Shown in pieces: positions 16,098 to 24,743 of a stretch of 64,000 nt of DNA; the first letter of the stretch is position 1; each line of letters opens with the position of its first letter. The stretch is from Bradyrhizobium sp. BR 10289 (GTDB lineage Bacteria > Pseudomonadota > Alphaproteobacteria > Rhizobiales > Xanthobacteraceae), in NCBI RefSeq assembly GCF_019455385.1, contig NZ_JACOFR010000010.1:124001-188000 (forward strand), read 5' to 3'. The notes below the pieces were generated by a model. That model made no database searches and was not told the origin of the DNA. It worked only from the letters and a program-made list of their open reading frames with translations. Position numbers and translations under genes: made by a program.

Positions 16098-17354
16098 ATG
16101 GCGCAACTGTCAGACGATTGCTTTGCCTTCGGCGGACCGATGATGTCGGTCGACGAGGCCGTTGGCCTCATCACGACCCGCGTCAATGCGATCGCCGATC
16201 TCGAAACGGTGGCGCTCGTCGACGCCGACGGGCGCGTGCTGGCGCGCGATGTTGCGGCCCCGTTGCCGCTGCCGCCGTTCACCAATTCCGCGGTCGACGG
16301 CTATGCGGTGCGAAACGTCGATGTTCCCGATGGCACGGAGCAGGCATTCCTGCTGGATGGCCGCATCCAGGCCGGCGGCCTTGCGCACGTCCCGATCAAG
16401 CCCGGCCACACCGCGCGGATCTTCACGGGTGCGCCGATGCCCCCGGACGCCGGGACCGTCTTCATGCAGGAAGATGTTCGCATCGACGCTTCAGGCAAGA
16501 TCGTACTGCCGGCGGGGCTGAAGCCGGGCGCCAATGTCCGCCCCGCAGGCGAGGACATCCCGCAGGGACACATCGCGCTGCGCGCCGGTCAGCGGTTGCG
16601 GCCGCAGCATGTCGCGCTGGCCGCGGCGTTCGGCTCGGTCGGGCTCGATGTCGTCAGGCGCATCCGCGTTGCCGTATTCTCGACCGGCGACGAGATTGCA
16701 TCGCCCGGCGAAGCACGCGCCGCCTCGCAGCTGTTCGATTCCAACCGCTTCATGCTGATGGCGATGCTGCGCCGGCTCGGCTGCGAGGTCAGCGATCTCG
16801 GCATCCTGCGCGACGAGCGGACGTCACTCGCGCAAGGCCTGAAGCGGTTTGCGGGCGGCCATGATCTGATCCTCACCACCGGCGGCGTCTCGACCGGCGA
16901 GGAGGATCATGTGAAGGCTGCGGTCGAGAGCATCGGCTCGCTGGTGCTCTGGCGGATGGCGATCAAGCCGGGCCGTCCTGTAGCGATGGGCATCATCGAC
17001 GGCACGCCGTTGATCGGCCTGCCCGGCAATCCCGTCGCGAGCTTTGTCACGTTTGTCCATGTGGTGCGGCCAACGGTGCTCGCGCTGGCAGGCAGTCTGC
17101 CGGAACCGCTGTCGCCGATCCCGGTGCGCGCGGCGTTTGCCTACAAGAAGAAGATCGGCCGCCGCGAATATGTCCGCGCCTCGTTGCGGCGCGGAGACGC
17201 CGGCGTGCTGGAAGCCGTCAAGTTCCCGCGCGAAGGCGCCGGGCTGTTGTCGTCGCTGGTCGAGACGGATGGGCTCGTCGAACTCGGCGAGGACATCGTT
17301 CATGTCGAGCCGGGACAGAGTGTAGGTTTCTTGTCCTACGCCGGTCTGCTCTGA
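16098..17354 (+). CDS. moeA: molybdopterin molybdenumtransferase (canonical MoeA)
   Basis: A 418-residue canonical MoeA that inserts molybdate into adenylylated molybdopterin. PPFTNSAVDGYAVR, GAPMPPDAGTVFMQED, RPAGEDI, VAVFSTGDEI, TTGGVSTGEEDHVKAAV and IGLPGNPVASF all match family order and spacing. It is the third MoeA homologue in 8 kb, beside the short form at 9252 and the PBP fusion at 10360. It lies 9 bases after mobB, so it most likely provides the housekeeping function while the others are specialised (inference). Confidence 0.95.
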   Translation: MAQLSDDCFAFGGPMMSVDEAVGLITTRVNAIADLETVALVDADGRVLARDVAAPLPLPPFTNSAVDGYAVRNVDVPDGTEQAFLLDGRIQAGGLAHVPIKPGHTARIFTGAPMPPDAGTVFMQEDVRIDASGKIVLPAGLKPGANVRPAGEDIPQGHIALRAGQRLRPQHVALAAAFGSVGLDVVRRIRVAVFSTGDEIASPGEARAASQLFDSNRFMLMAMLRRLGCEVSDLGILRDERTSLAQGLKRFAGGHDLILTTGGVSTGEEDHVKAAVESIGSLVLWRMAIKPGRPVAMGIIDGTPLIGLPGNPVASFVTFVHVVRPTVLALAGSLPEPLSPIPVRAAFAYKKKIGRREYVRASLRRGDAGVLEAVKFPREGAGLLSSLVETDGLVELGEDIVHVEPGQSVGFLSYAGLL

Positions 17355-17398
17355 GGGCCCGCGTTGACGCCATTGCCTCGCCCCGCCATGTTGCAGCC

Positions 17399-17662
17399 AT
17401 GACCAGAACCACGCTCGATCTCACCGGGCTGAAATGCCCGCTGCCCGCCCTCAAGACGCGCAAGGCGCTGAAGCCGCTACAGCCCGGTGATCAGCTCGAA
17501 GTGCACTGTACCGATCCCCTGTCGGTGATTGACATTCCGAACCTGATCCGCGAGACCGGCGACACGGTGGAGATCACCGAGCGCAACGAGGCGCGCATCG
17601 TGTTCTTGATAGAAAAAGCAAATCGCTCGATAGAAGGCGTCAATGCTGCGCTGCGTTCGTGA
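17399..17662 (+). CDS. TusA-family sulfur-carrier protein
   Basis: An 87-residue protein with the TusA-type start LDLTGLKCPLPALKTRKAL, where the CPxP cysteine (residue 13) carries persulfide. In E. coli TusA feeds thiolation and also supplies sulfur for molybdenum cofactor. Position directly after moeA and close to fdhD suggests a role in cofactor sulfuration here (inference). It is 44 bases downstream of moeA with no clear ribosome site. Confidence 0.85.
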   Translation: MTRTTLDLTGLKCPLPALKTRKALKPLQPGDQLEVHCTDPLSVIDIPNLIRETGDTVEITERNEARIVFLIEKANRSIEGVNAALRS

Positions 17663-17979
17663 GAACGTTACCGCGCTGATACCGACCTTTTGTCAATCGA
17701 CACCGATCGCGGCTTCTGCCCCAATTGACATTCTCCGTGCAGGCGCGGAGGTTGAGTCGTGTCCGCGATACGCGGATCAACGGGCCGTCCACGAAGCCTG
17801 CATGTCGTATCGGGCATAGAGCCCCGCTCGAGGGGTTAATTTTTCGGACGCGCGTGACGATCCTGGCGCGCGTCGGATGATTGTGCGGAGCAGCAGGGAC
17901 AACAGCTGTACCGCAACGGGCTGAGGACCAGGACAGTAGCGGCATGCTGCTCAGAAGGGCGGCGGCAGGGGAGGAATGT
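17663..17979 (+). promoter_or_regulatory. leader region of OFA transporter gene
   Basis: 317 bases without a gene. A perfect 6-bp inverted repeat TCCGCG-ATA-CGCGGA lies at 17762-17776 and could be an operator. A GGGGAGGA ribosome site ends just before ATG 17980. I see no convincing -35/-10 pair and no riboswitch fold. Confidence 0.35.
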
Positions 17980-19635
17980 ATGACGACAATCGAAAGCGCT
18001 GGAAGGATTACGGGCGCTGGCGCAGGCTTTCTTGATCGCGAGCGGACCATCGCGACCGCCGGCTTCAATCGCTGGCTGGTACCGCCGGCGGCACTCTGCA
18101 TCCATCTCTGCATCGGCATGGCCTACGGCTTCTCGGTGTTCTGGCTGCCGCTGTCGCGCGCGATCGGTTTGACCGCACCGAAGGCCTGCCCGGATATCTC
18201 GCTTTGGCAGGAACTCTTCACCACGACCTGCGACTGGAAGGTCGCGAGCCTCGGGTGGATGTACACGCTGTTCTTCGTGCTGCTGGGCGTTTCCGCCGCG
18301 ATCTGGGGCGGCTGGCTCGAACGCGCCGGTCCGCGCAAGGCCGGCTTTGTGGCCGCCCTGTGCTGGAGCGGCGGTCTGCTGATTGGCGCCTTTGGCGTCT
18401 ACATCCACCAGCTCTGGATCATGTGGCTCGGCTGTGGCGTGATCGGTGGCGTCGGTCTCGGCCTCGGCTACATCTCGCCGGTCTCGACGCTGGTGAAATG
18501 GTTTCCGGACCGGCGGGGCATGGCGACCGGCATGGCGATCATGGGCTTCGGCGGCGGCGCCATGATCGGCGCGCCGTTGGCCAATTGGCTGATGGATCTG
18601 TTCCGGACCCCGAATTCGGTCGGCGTCTGGGAAACCTTCCTTACCATGGGCGCGATCTATTTCGTCTTCATGATGATCGGCGCGTTTCGCTATCGCCTGC
18701 CGCCTACAGGGTGGAAGCCGGACGGCTGGACGCCGCCGAGCGAGAAGAAGACGATGATCTCCGAGCATCACGTCCATCTCAACAACGCGCACAAGACGCC
18801 GCAGTTCTGGCTGATATGGTGGGTGCTGTGCCTCAACGTCTCGGCGGGTATCGGCGTGATCGGTATGGCCTCGCCGATGCTCCAAGAGATCTTCGCAGGC
18901 AAGCTGATCGGCCTGCCGGATGTCGGCTTCAACGCGCTGAACGCCGCGCAGAAGGCGCAGATCGCCGGCATTGCGGCGGGCTTCGCCGGCCTGCTGTCGC
19001 TGTTCAACATCGGCGGCCGCTTCTTCTGGGCCTCGCTGTCGGACTATATCGGTCGCAAGAACACCTATTACACGTTCTTCATCCTCGGCATCGTGCTCTA
19101 TGCGCTGGCACCGACCTTTGCGGCGATGGGCTCGAAGCTGCTGTTCGTGCTCGGCTTCGGCATCATCCTGTCAATGTACGGCGGCGGCTTTGCGACCGTG
19201 CCGGCCTATCTCGCCGACATGTTCGGAACCCAGTTCGTGGGTGCCATCCACGGCCGGCTGCTGACGGCGTGGTCGACCGCCGGCATCATCGGTCCGGTCG
19301 TGGTCAACTACATTCGCGAGTTCCAGCTGGCGGCCGGTGTGCCGCGCGACCAGCTCTACAACACCACCATGTACATCCTCTGCGCCATGCTGATCGCAGG
19401 CTTGATCTGCAACTATCTGATCAAGCCGGTCGATGCGAAGTGGTACATGAGCGAGGCGGAGGTGGCGAAGCTGCAGGCCGCGACGGCCGGCGCAAACGCC
19501 ACGCAGAAGAGCGGCTCTTTCGGGATCGGCACGGGGGGCCTCGACGGCAAGGCGGCCTTGTTCTGGCTGTTCGTTGCGGTTCCGCTGGCCTATGGCGTCT
19601 ACAAGACGCTCGAAAGCGCAGTGAAGATCTTCTGA
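17980..19635 (+). CDS. OFA-family MFS transporter (oxalate/formate antiporter type)
   Basis: A 551-residue major facilitator with 12 predicted membrane helices. GMAYGFSVFWLPLS opens the first helix, WLERAGPRKAGF is the loop 2-3 motif, and VSTLVKWFPDRRGMATGMAIMGFGGGA is characteristic of the oxalate/formate antiporter family. It is longer than OxlT (418) because of an inserted first periplasmic loop (residues about 58-80 with two Cys) and a C-terminal extension with an extra hydrophobic stretch. Location just before the formate dehydrogenase genes supports oxalate, formate or a related monocarboxylate as substrate (inference). Confidence 0.85.
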   Translation: MTTIESAGRITGAGAGFLDRERTIATAGFNRWLVPPAALCIHLCIGMAYGFSVFWLPLSRAIGLTAPKACPDISLWQELFTTTCDWKVASLGWMYTLFFVLLGVSAAIWGGWLERAGPRKAGFVAALCWSGGLLIGAFGVYIHQLWIMWLGCGVIGGVGLGLGYISPVSTLVKWFPDRRGMATGMAIMGFGGGAMIGAPLANWLMDLFRTPNSVGVWETFLTMGAIYFVFMMIGAFRYRLPPTGWKPDGWTPPSEKKTMISEHHVHLNNAHKTPQFWLIWWVLCLNVSAGIGVIGMASPMLQEIFAGKLIGLPDVGFNALNAAQKAQIAGIAAGFAGLLSLFNIGGRFFWASLSDYIGRKNTYYTFFILGIVLYALAPTFAAMGSKLLFVLGFGIILSMYGGGFATVPAYLADMFGTQFVGAIHGRLLTAWSTAGIIGPVVVNYIREFQLAAGVPRDQLYNTTMYILCAMLIAGLICNYLIKPVDAKWYMSEAEVAKLQAATAGANATQKSGSFGIGTGGLDGKAALFWLFVAVPLAYGVYKTLESAVKIF

Positions 19636-19722
19636 TCGCAAATCCTCACCGCCGCGGGACGCTGCGCGCATCCCGCGGTGCTCGTCTGAAAAACATCGAG
19701 AATGGAATCTAGGGGGATTCTG

Positions 19723-20001
19723 ATGCTTCGCACCCGTGTTTGTCTTGCCGCCATGCTGCTGGCCACAATCGTTCATGCCGCCTCCGCGCAGACAACGGCG
19801 CCCGCTGCTCCGGCACCTGCCGCGACGACCGAAGCCAAGCCGGGCAAGATCAAGCTCACGATGCAGAAGCTGAAGGACATGAAGGCGAAGTGGGCGGCCA
19901 ACAAGCCGAAGCTGAAGGCCTGCCGCGCTGACGTGAAGTCCAAAGGCCTCATCGGCGACGACCGCTGGTTCTATATCGAAGAGTGCATGAATAAGACTTG
20001 A
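19723..20001 (+). CDS. small secreted PsiF-like protein
   Basis: A 92-residue protein. A signal peptide (about 1-23) ends ASAQ, followed by an Ala/Pro-rich spacer and a basic helix KLKDMKAKWAANKPKLKAC. The end CRADVKSKGLIGDDRWFYIEECM resembles the PsiF repeat pattern (Cys, LxGDxR, final Cys). The two cysteines could form a disulfide. AGGGGGA precedes ATG 19723. Its position between the OFA carrier and fdsBA suggests a part in formate/oxalate use, but no function is known. Confidence 0.65.
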   Translation: MLRTRVCLAAMLLATIVHAASAQTTAPAAPAPAATTEAKPGKIKLTMQKLKDMKAKWAANKPKLKACRADVKSKGLIGDDRWFYIEECMNKT

Positions 20002-20084
20002 GGCGAGCAAAATCGGCTCACGAGAGGGCATGGAGCCGAACGGTTACGTGCCTCCTAAATACTTATCGGAACGCATGAATTCTC

Positions 20085-20103
20085 TTGGCATCTGGTATGC
20101 CAA
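20085..20103 (+). promoter_or_regulatory. LysR-type dyad upstream of fdsBA
   Basis: TTGGCAT-CTGGT-ATGCCAA is a perfect 7-bp dyad with a five-base centre and contains the T-N11-A pattern of LysR-type binding sites. It ends 46 bases before the fdsB start. In Cupriavidus the fds operon is controlled by the LysR protein FdsR (established). No lysR gene is near here; the closest in the window is the pca regulator at 40.5 kb. Confidence 0.5.
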
Positions 20104-20149
20104 AGGCTAGAGTTGGACGTGTTCTAAAGAAGGTCTACGAGACGCATCG

Positions 20150-21853
20150 ATGAGCCACGACGTGCATGAGGTTCGCTCGTTCGAACATCCGGGCGAGGGA
20201 CGCAAGCGAGCCAAGGCCACGCCCAAGGGGCGGCAGGTCGATCCCACCGCCGCGCACGAGATCGAGCAACTGCTCGGCGACGGGCCGCGGCGGCGGGACC
20301 TCCTGATCGAATATCTGCACCTGATCCAGGACAAGTACTATCAGATATCGGCCGCGCATCTGGCCGCGCTCGCCGACGAGATGAAGCTCGCCTTCGCCGA
20401 GGTGTTCGAGACCGCGACCTTCTACGCGCATTTCGACGTGGTGAAGGAAGGCGAGCCCGACGTCGCGCCGCTGACCATCCGCGTTTGCGACTCGCTGACT
20501 TGCGCCATGCTCGGCGGCGAAAAGCTGCTTGAGGATTTGCAGAGTGCCTCGGGTCCGGGAATCCGCGTCGTGCGCGCGCCGTGTGTCGGTCGCTGCGATA
20601 CCGCGCCTGCGGCGGAAGTCGGTCACAACTTCGTCGACCATGCGACGGTCGCTAATGTGATGGCGGCGGCGAAGGCCGGCGACACCCATGCGCATCTGCC
20701 AAAGTACGTCGACTACGACGCTTACGTCGCCGGCGGTGGCTACAAGCTGCTCGGCCGTGTGCGCTCGGGTGAGCTGTCGACGGACGATCTCTTGAAGGCG
20801 CTCGACGACGCCTCGCTGCGGGGCCTCGGCGGCGCCGGTTTCCCGACGGGGCGCAAATGGCGCGCGGTGCTCGGCGAGCCCGGTCCGCGATTGATGGCGA
20901 TCAACGGCGATGAGGGCGAGCCCGGCACGTTCAAGGACCGCATCTATCTCGAAAGCGATCCGCACCGCTTCATCGAAGGCATGCTGATCGGCGCACATGT
21001 GGTGCAGGCCTCCGACGTCTACATCTATCTGCGCGACGAATATCCGGCCTCGCGTGAGATTCTCGCGCGCGAGATCGCAAAGCTGCCGGCAGGTGGCCCG
21101 ACGCTGCATATGCGCCGCGGCGCCGGCGCCTACATCTGCGGCGAGGAATCCTCGCTGCTCGAAAGCATCGAGGGCAAGCGCGGCCTGCCCCGGCACAAGC
21201 CGCCTTATCCGTTCCAGGTCGGCCTGTTCGGCCTGCCGACGCTGATCAACAACGTCGAGACGCTGTGGTGGGTGCGCGACATCGTCGAGAAGGGGGCCGA
21301 CTGGTGGAAGGGCAATGGCCGCCATGAGCGTCATGGCCTGCGCAGCTTCTCGGTCTCGGGGCGCGTGAAAAATCCCGGCATGAAGCTCGCGCCTGCCGGC
21401 ATCACCGTGCGCGAGCTGATCGACGAATATTGCGGCGGCATGGCGGACGGCCACACCTTCTACGCTTACCTGCCGGGCGGCGCGTCCGGCGGGATTCTGC
21501 CGGCGTCGATGGACGACATCCCGCTCGATTTCGGCACACTGGAAAAATACGGCTGCTTCATCGGCTCGGCTGCGATCGTGATCCTGTCGCAAAAGGACAG
21601 TGTGCGCGCGGCGGCGCTCAACCTGATGAAGTTCTTCGAGGACGAGAGCTGCGGCCAGTGCACGCCCTGCCGCGTCGGAACCCAGAAGGCGGCGCAGCTG
21701 ATGCAGAAGCCCGTCTGGAACCGCGCATTGCTGGAAGAATTGAGCCAGGCGATGCGCGATGCCTCGATCTGCGGGCTCGGACAGGCGGCATCGAATCCGC
21801 TGTCCTCCGTGATCAAATATTTCCCTGACGAGTTCAAGGAAGCGGCCGAATGA
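20150..21853 (+). CDS. fdsB: NAD-dependent formate dehydrogenase, fused FdsG-FdsB subunit
   Basis: A 567-residue diaphorase subunit that passes electrons from FdsA to NAD. Residues 1-160 are a NuoE-like thioredoxin-fold domain with [2Fe-2S] ligands Cys113, 118, 145 and 149. The rest is NuoF-like: GLGGAGFPTGRKW and GDEGEPGTFKDR bind FMN/NAD, GAGAYICGEE follows, and the [4Fe-4S] set is Cys501, 504, 507 and 541. In Cupriavidus and Rhodobacter FdsG and FdsB are separate proteins; here they are one chain. Overlaps fdsA by four bases (ATGA), so translation is coupled. Confidence 0.93.
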   Translation: MSHDVHEVRSFEHPGEGRKRAKATPKGRQVDPTAAHEIEQLLGDGPRRRDLLIEYLHLIQDKYYQISAAHLAALADEMKLAFAEVFETATFYAHFDVVKEGEPDVAPLTIRVCDSLTCAMLGGEKLLEDLQSASGPGIRVVRAPCVGRCDTAPAAEVGHNFVDHATVANVMAAAKAGDTHAHLPKYVDYDAYVAGGGYKLLGRVRSGELSTDDLLKALDDASLRGLGGAGFPTGRKWRAVLGEPGPRLMAINGDEGEPGTFKDRIYLESDPHRFIEGMLIGAHVVQASDVYIYLRDEYPASREILAREIAKLPAGGPTLHMRRGAGAYICGEESSLLESIEGKRGLPRHKPPYPFQVGLFGLPTLINNVETLWWVRDIVEKGADWWKGNGRHERHGLRSFSVSGRVKNPGMKLAPAGITVRELIDEYCGGMADGHTFYAYLPGGASGGILPASMDDIPLDFGTLEKYGCFIGSAAIVILSQKDSVRAAALNLMKFFEDESCGQCTPCRVGTQKAAQLMQKPVWNRALLEELSQAMRDASICGLGQAASNPLSSVIKYFPDEFKEAAE

Positions 21854-24618
21854 CCAAGATTACCTTCGAGCTCGACGGCAAGCAGGTCGAGGCCAAGCCC
21901 GGCGAGACGATATGGCAGGTCGCAAAGCGCCAGGGCCGCGAGATCCCGCATCTGTGCTATTCGCCCGCGCCCGACTATCGCCCCGACGGCAATTGCCGCG
22001 CCTGCATGGTCGAGATCGAGGGCGAGCGCGTGCTGGCGGCGTCCTGCAAGCGCACCCCGTCGGTCGGCATGAAGGTGAAGACCGAGTCGGCGCGTGCGAC
22101 TGCGGCGCAGAAGATGGTGATGGAGCTCCTGGTCGCCGACCAGCCGGCGCGCGAGACCTCGCACGATCCGGATTCGAAGTTCTGGCACTGGGCCGAGGCC
22201 ACCGGCGTCACCGAGAGCCGCTTCCCCGCCGCAGAGCGCTGGGAGACCGACGCCAGCCATCCAGCGATGCGCGTCAATCTCGATGCCTGTATCCAGTGCG
22301 GCCTCTGCGTGCGCGCCTGCCGCGAAGTGCAGGTCAACGACGTCATCGGCATGGCTTACCGCAATCACGGCGCCAAGATCGTGTTCGACTTCGACGATCC
22401 CATGGGCGAGTCCACATGCGTCGCCTGCGGCGAATGCGTGCAGGCCTGCCCGACCGGCGCGCTGATGCCGGCCGTGATGCTGGACGAGAAGCAGACCCGC
22501 GTTACTTATGCCGACAAGAAGGTCGACTCTCTCTGCCCGTTCTGCGGCGTCGGCTGCCAGGTCACCTACGAGGTCAAGGACGAGAAGGTGATTTACGCCG
22601 AGGGCCGCGATGGCCCCGCCAATCACAATCGTCTTTGCGTCAAGGGCCGCTTCGGCTTCGACTATATCCATCATCCGCATCGCCTGACGAAGCCGCTGGT
22701 GCGGCTGCCGAATGCGAAGAAGGATGCCAACGATCAGGTCGACCCTGCCAATCCGTTCACTCACTTCCGCGAAGCAAGCTGGGATGAAGCGCTCGACATC
22801 GCGGCCAACGGCCTGGTCAAGATCCGCGACGAGAAGGGTGTGAAGGCACTCGCCGGCTTCGGTTCGGCCAAGGGCTCGAACGAAGAAGCCTACCTGTTCC
22901 AGAAGCTGGTGCGCACCGGTTTCGGCTCCAACAATGTCGATCATTGCACCCGCCTGTGCCACGCCTCATCAGTCGCGGCGCTGTTCGAGGGCCTGAGCTC
23001 GGGCGCAGTGTCGGCGCCGTTCTCGGCGGCGATGGACGCCGAAGTCATCATCGTGATCGGCGCCAATCCGACCGTGAACCATCCGGTCGCCGCGACCTTC
23101 ATCAAGAACGCGGTCAAGCAGAACGGCGCGAAACTGTTCGTGATGGATCCGCGCCGGCAGTCGCTCTCGCGCCATGCGACCAAGCATCTCCAGTTCAAGC
23201 CGGGCTCCGACGTCGCGATGCTGAACGCGATGATCAACACGATCATCACCGAAGGCCTGACCGACGACCAGTACATCGCGGGCTACACCGAGGGGTTCGA
23301 GGACCTCAAGGAGAAGATCAAGGAATTCACGCCGGAGAAGATGGAGGCGATCTGCGGCATCCCGGCGCAGACGTTGCGCGAGGTGGCGCGAAGCTACGCC
23401 CGCGCAAAATCGTCGATCATCTTCTGGGGCATGGGCATCAGCCAGCACGTCCACGGCACCGACAATGCGCGTTGCCTGATTGCGCTGGCGCTGATCACCG
23501 GCCAGGTCGGCCGTCCCGGCACCGGCCTGCATCCGCTGCGCGGCCAGAACAACGTGCAAGGCGCCTCCGACGCCGGCCTGATCCCGATGTTCCTGCCGGA
23601 CTACCAGCCGGTCGGCCGCGACGACATGCGCGGCGCCTTCGAAAAGCTCTGGCAGCAGGATCTCGATCCCGTCCGCGGCCTCACTGTGGTCGAGATCATG
23701 AATGCGATCCACGCCGGCGAGATCAAGGGCATGTATATCGAGGGCGAAAATCCCGCGATGTCCGATCCCGACCTCCAGCACGCGCGGCAGGCGCTGGCGA
23801 TGCTCGATCATCTCGTGGTGCAGGATCTCTTCGTCACCGAGACCGCGTTCCACGCCGACGTCATCCTGCCGGCCTCGGCCTTCGCCGAGAAGGACGGCTC
23901 CTTCACCAACACCGATCGCCGCGTCCAGCTCGCGCGCCAGGTGATCAAGCCGCCGGGCGATGCGCGGCAGGATCTCTGGATCATCCAGGAGATCGGCAAG
24001 CGCATGGGCCTGCCGTGGAATTATGCCGGCCCTGGCGACGTCTTCACCGAGATGGCGCAGCTGATGCCGTCGCTGAAGAACATCACCTGGGAACGCCTGG
24101 TGCGCGAAGGCGCGGTGACCTATCCGGTCGACGATCCGAACAAGCCCGGCAACGAGATCATCTTCACCACGGGCTTCCCGACCGCGAGCGGCCGCGGCAA
24201 GATCGTGCCGGCCAAGGTCATCCCGCCGGACGAGCTGCCCGACGCCGAATATCCGATGGTGCTGTCGACCGGCCGTGTGCTGGAGCACTGGCACACGGGA
24301 TCGATGACGCGCCGCGCCCAGGTGCTCGACCAGATCGAGCCGGAGGCGGTCGCCTTCATGAGCCCGAAGGACATGCGGAAGAAGAAGCTCGCGCCAGGCG
24401 ATTTCATTCGCCTCGAGACCCGCCGCGGCGCCGTGGAGGTCAAGGTGCGGTCCGACCGCGATGTCCCCGAGAACATGGTGTTCATGCCGTTCTGCTACGC
24501 GGAAGCCGCGGCGAACCTGCTGACCAATCCGGCGCTCGATCCGTTCGGCAAGATCCCGGAGTTCAAGTTCTGCGCGGCAAGAGCCGAGCGGGCGGAGATG
24601 CGGGACGCGGCGGAGTAG
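21850..24618 (+). CDS. fdsA: NAD-dependent formate dehydrogenase catalytic (alpha) subunit
   Basis: A 922-residue cytoplasmic molybdenum (or tungsten) enzyme that oxidises formate to CO2. The N-terminal NuoG-like [2Fe-2S] domain has Cys36, 49, 52 and 66. Next come two ferredoxin-type clusters in CIQCGLCVRAC and CVACGECVQAC, then CPFCGVGC for the first [4Fe-4S] of the Mo domain. Cys370 in HCTRLCH is the probable metal ligand, so it is a Cys rather than Sec enzyme. ALITGQVGRPGTGLHPLRGQNN binds bis-MGD. The small delta subunit FdsD, which follows fdsA in known operons, is not found downstream. Confidence 0.95.
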   Translation: MTKITFELDGKQVEAKPGETIWQVAKRQGREIPHLCYSPAPDYRPDGNCRACMVEIEGERVLAASCKRTPSVGMKVKTESARATAAQKMVMELLVADQPARETSHDPDSKFWHWAEATGVTESRFPAAERWETDASHPAMRVNLDACIQCGLCVRACREVQVNDVIGMAYRNHGAKIVFDFDDPMGESTCVACGECVQACPTGALMPAVMLDEKQTRVTYADKKVDSLCPFCGVGCQVTYEVKDEKVIYAEGRDGPANHNRLCVKGRFGFDYIHHPHRLTKPLVRLPNAKKDANDQVDPANPFTHFREASWDEALDIAANGLVKIRDEKGVKALAGFGSAKGSNEEAYLFQKLVRTGFGSNNVDHCTRLCHASSVAALFEGLSSGAVSAPFSAAMDAEVIIVIGANPTVNHPVAATFIKNAVKQNGAKLFVMDPRRQSLSRHATKHLQFKPGSDVAMLNAMINTIITEGLTDDQYIAGYTEGFEDLKEKIKEFTPEKMEAICGIPAQTLREVARSYARAKSSIIFWGMGISQHVHGTDNARCLIALALITGQVGRPGTGLHPLRGQNNVQGASDAGLIPMFLPDYQPVGRDDMRGAFEKLWQQDLDPVRGLTVVEIMNAIHAGEIKGMYIEGENPAMSDPDLQHARQALAMLDHLVVQDLFVTETAFHADVILPASAFAEKDGSFTNTDRRVQLARQVIKPPGDARQDLWIIQEIGKRMGLPWNYAGPGDVFTEMAQLMPSLKNITWERLVREGAVTYPVDDPNKPGNEIIFTTGFPTASGRGKIVPAKVIPPDELPDAEYPMVLSTGRVLEHWHTGSMTRRAQVLDQIEPEAVAFMSPKDMRKKKLAPGDFIRLETRRGAVEVKVRSDRDVPENMVFMPFCYAEAAANLLTNPALDPFGKIPEFKFCAARAERAEMRDAAE

Positions 24619-24643
24619 TTGGGCGGGTATCTGTCGCCACATC

Positions 24644-24725
24644 GTCATTGCGAGCCAAGCGAAGCAATCCAGTCTGCCTCGGGCAAGATTCTGGATTGTT
24701 TCGTCGCTTCGCTCCTCGCAATGAC
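24644..24725. repeat. intergenic palindrome of GTCATTGCGAG family
   Basis: An 82-base element with outer arms GTCATTGCGAG and CTCGCAATGAC and inner arms AAGCAATCCAG and CTGGATTGTTTC. It fills the gap between fdsA and the ybaK-type gene. The outer arms match those of the hairpin at 36547-36603, so this is one dispersed family. It may also end fdsBA transcription. Confidence 0.75.
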
Positions 24726-24743
24726 AGTGGTAGATATCACCCC

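Noticed and set aside
22944..22965. Selenocysteine at the formate dehydrogenase active site
   Set aside because: The codon at the expected position (22957) is TGC for Cys and there is no in-frame TGA or SECIS-like hairpin.
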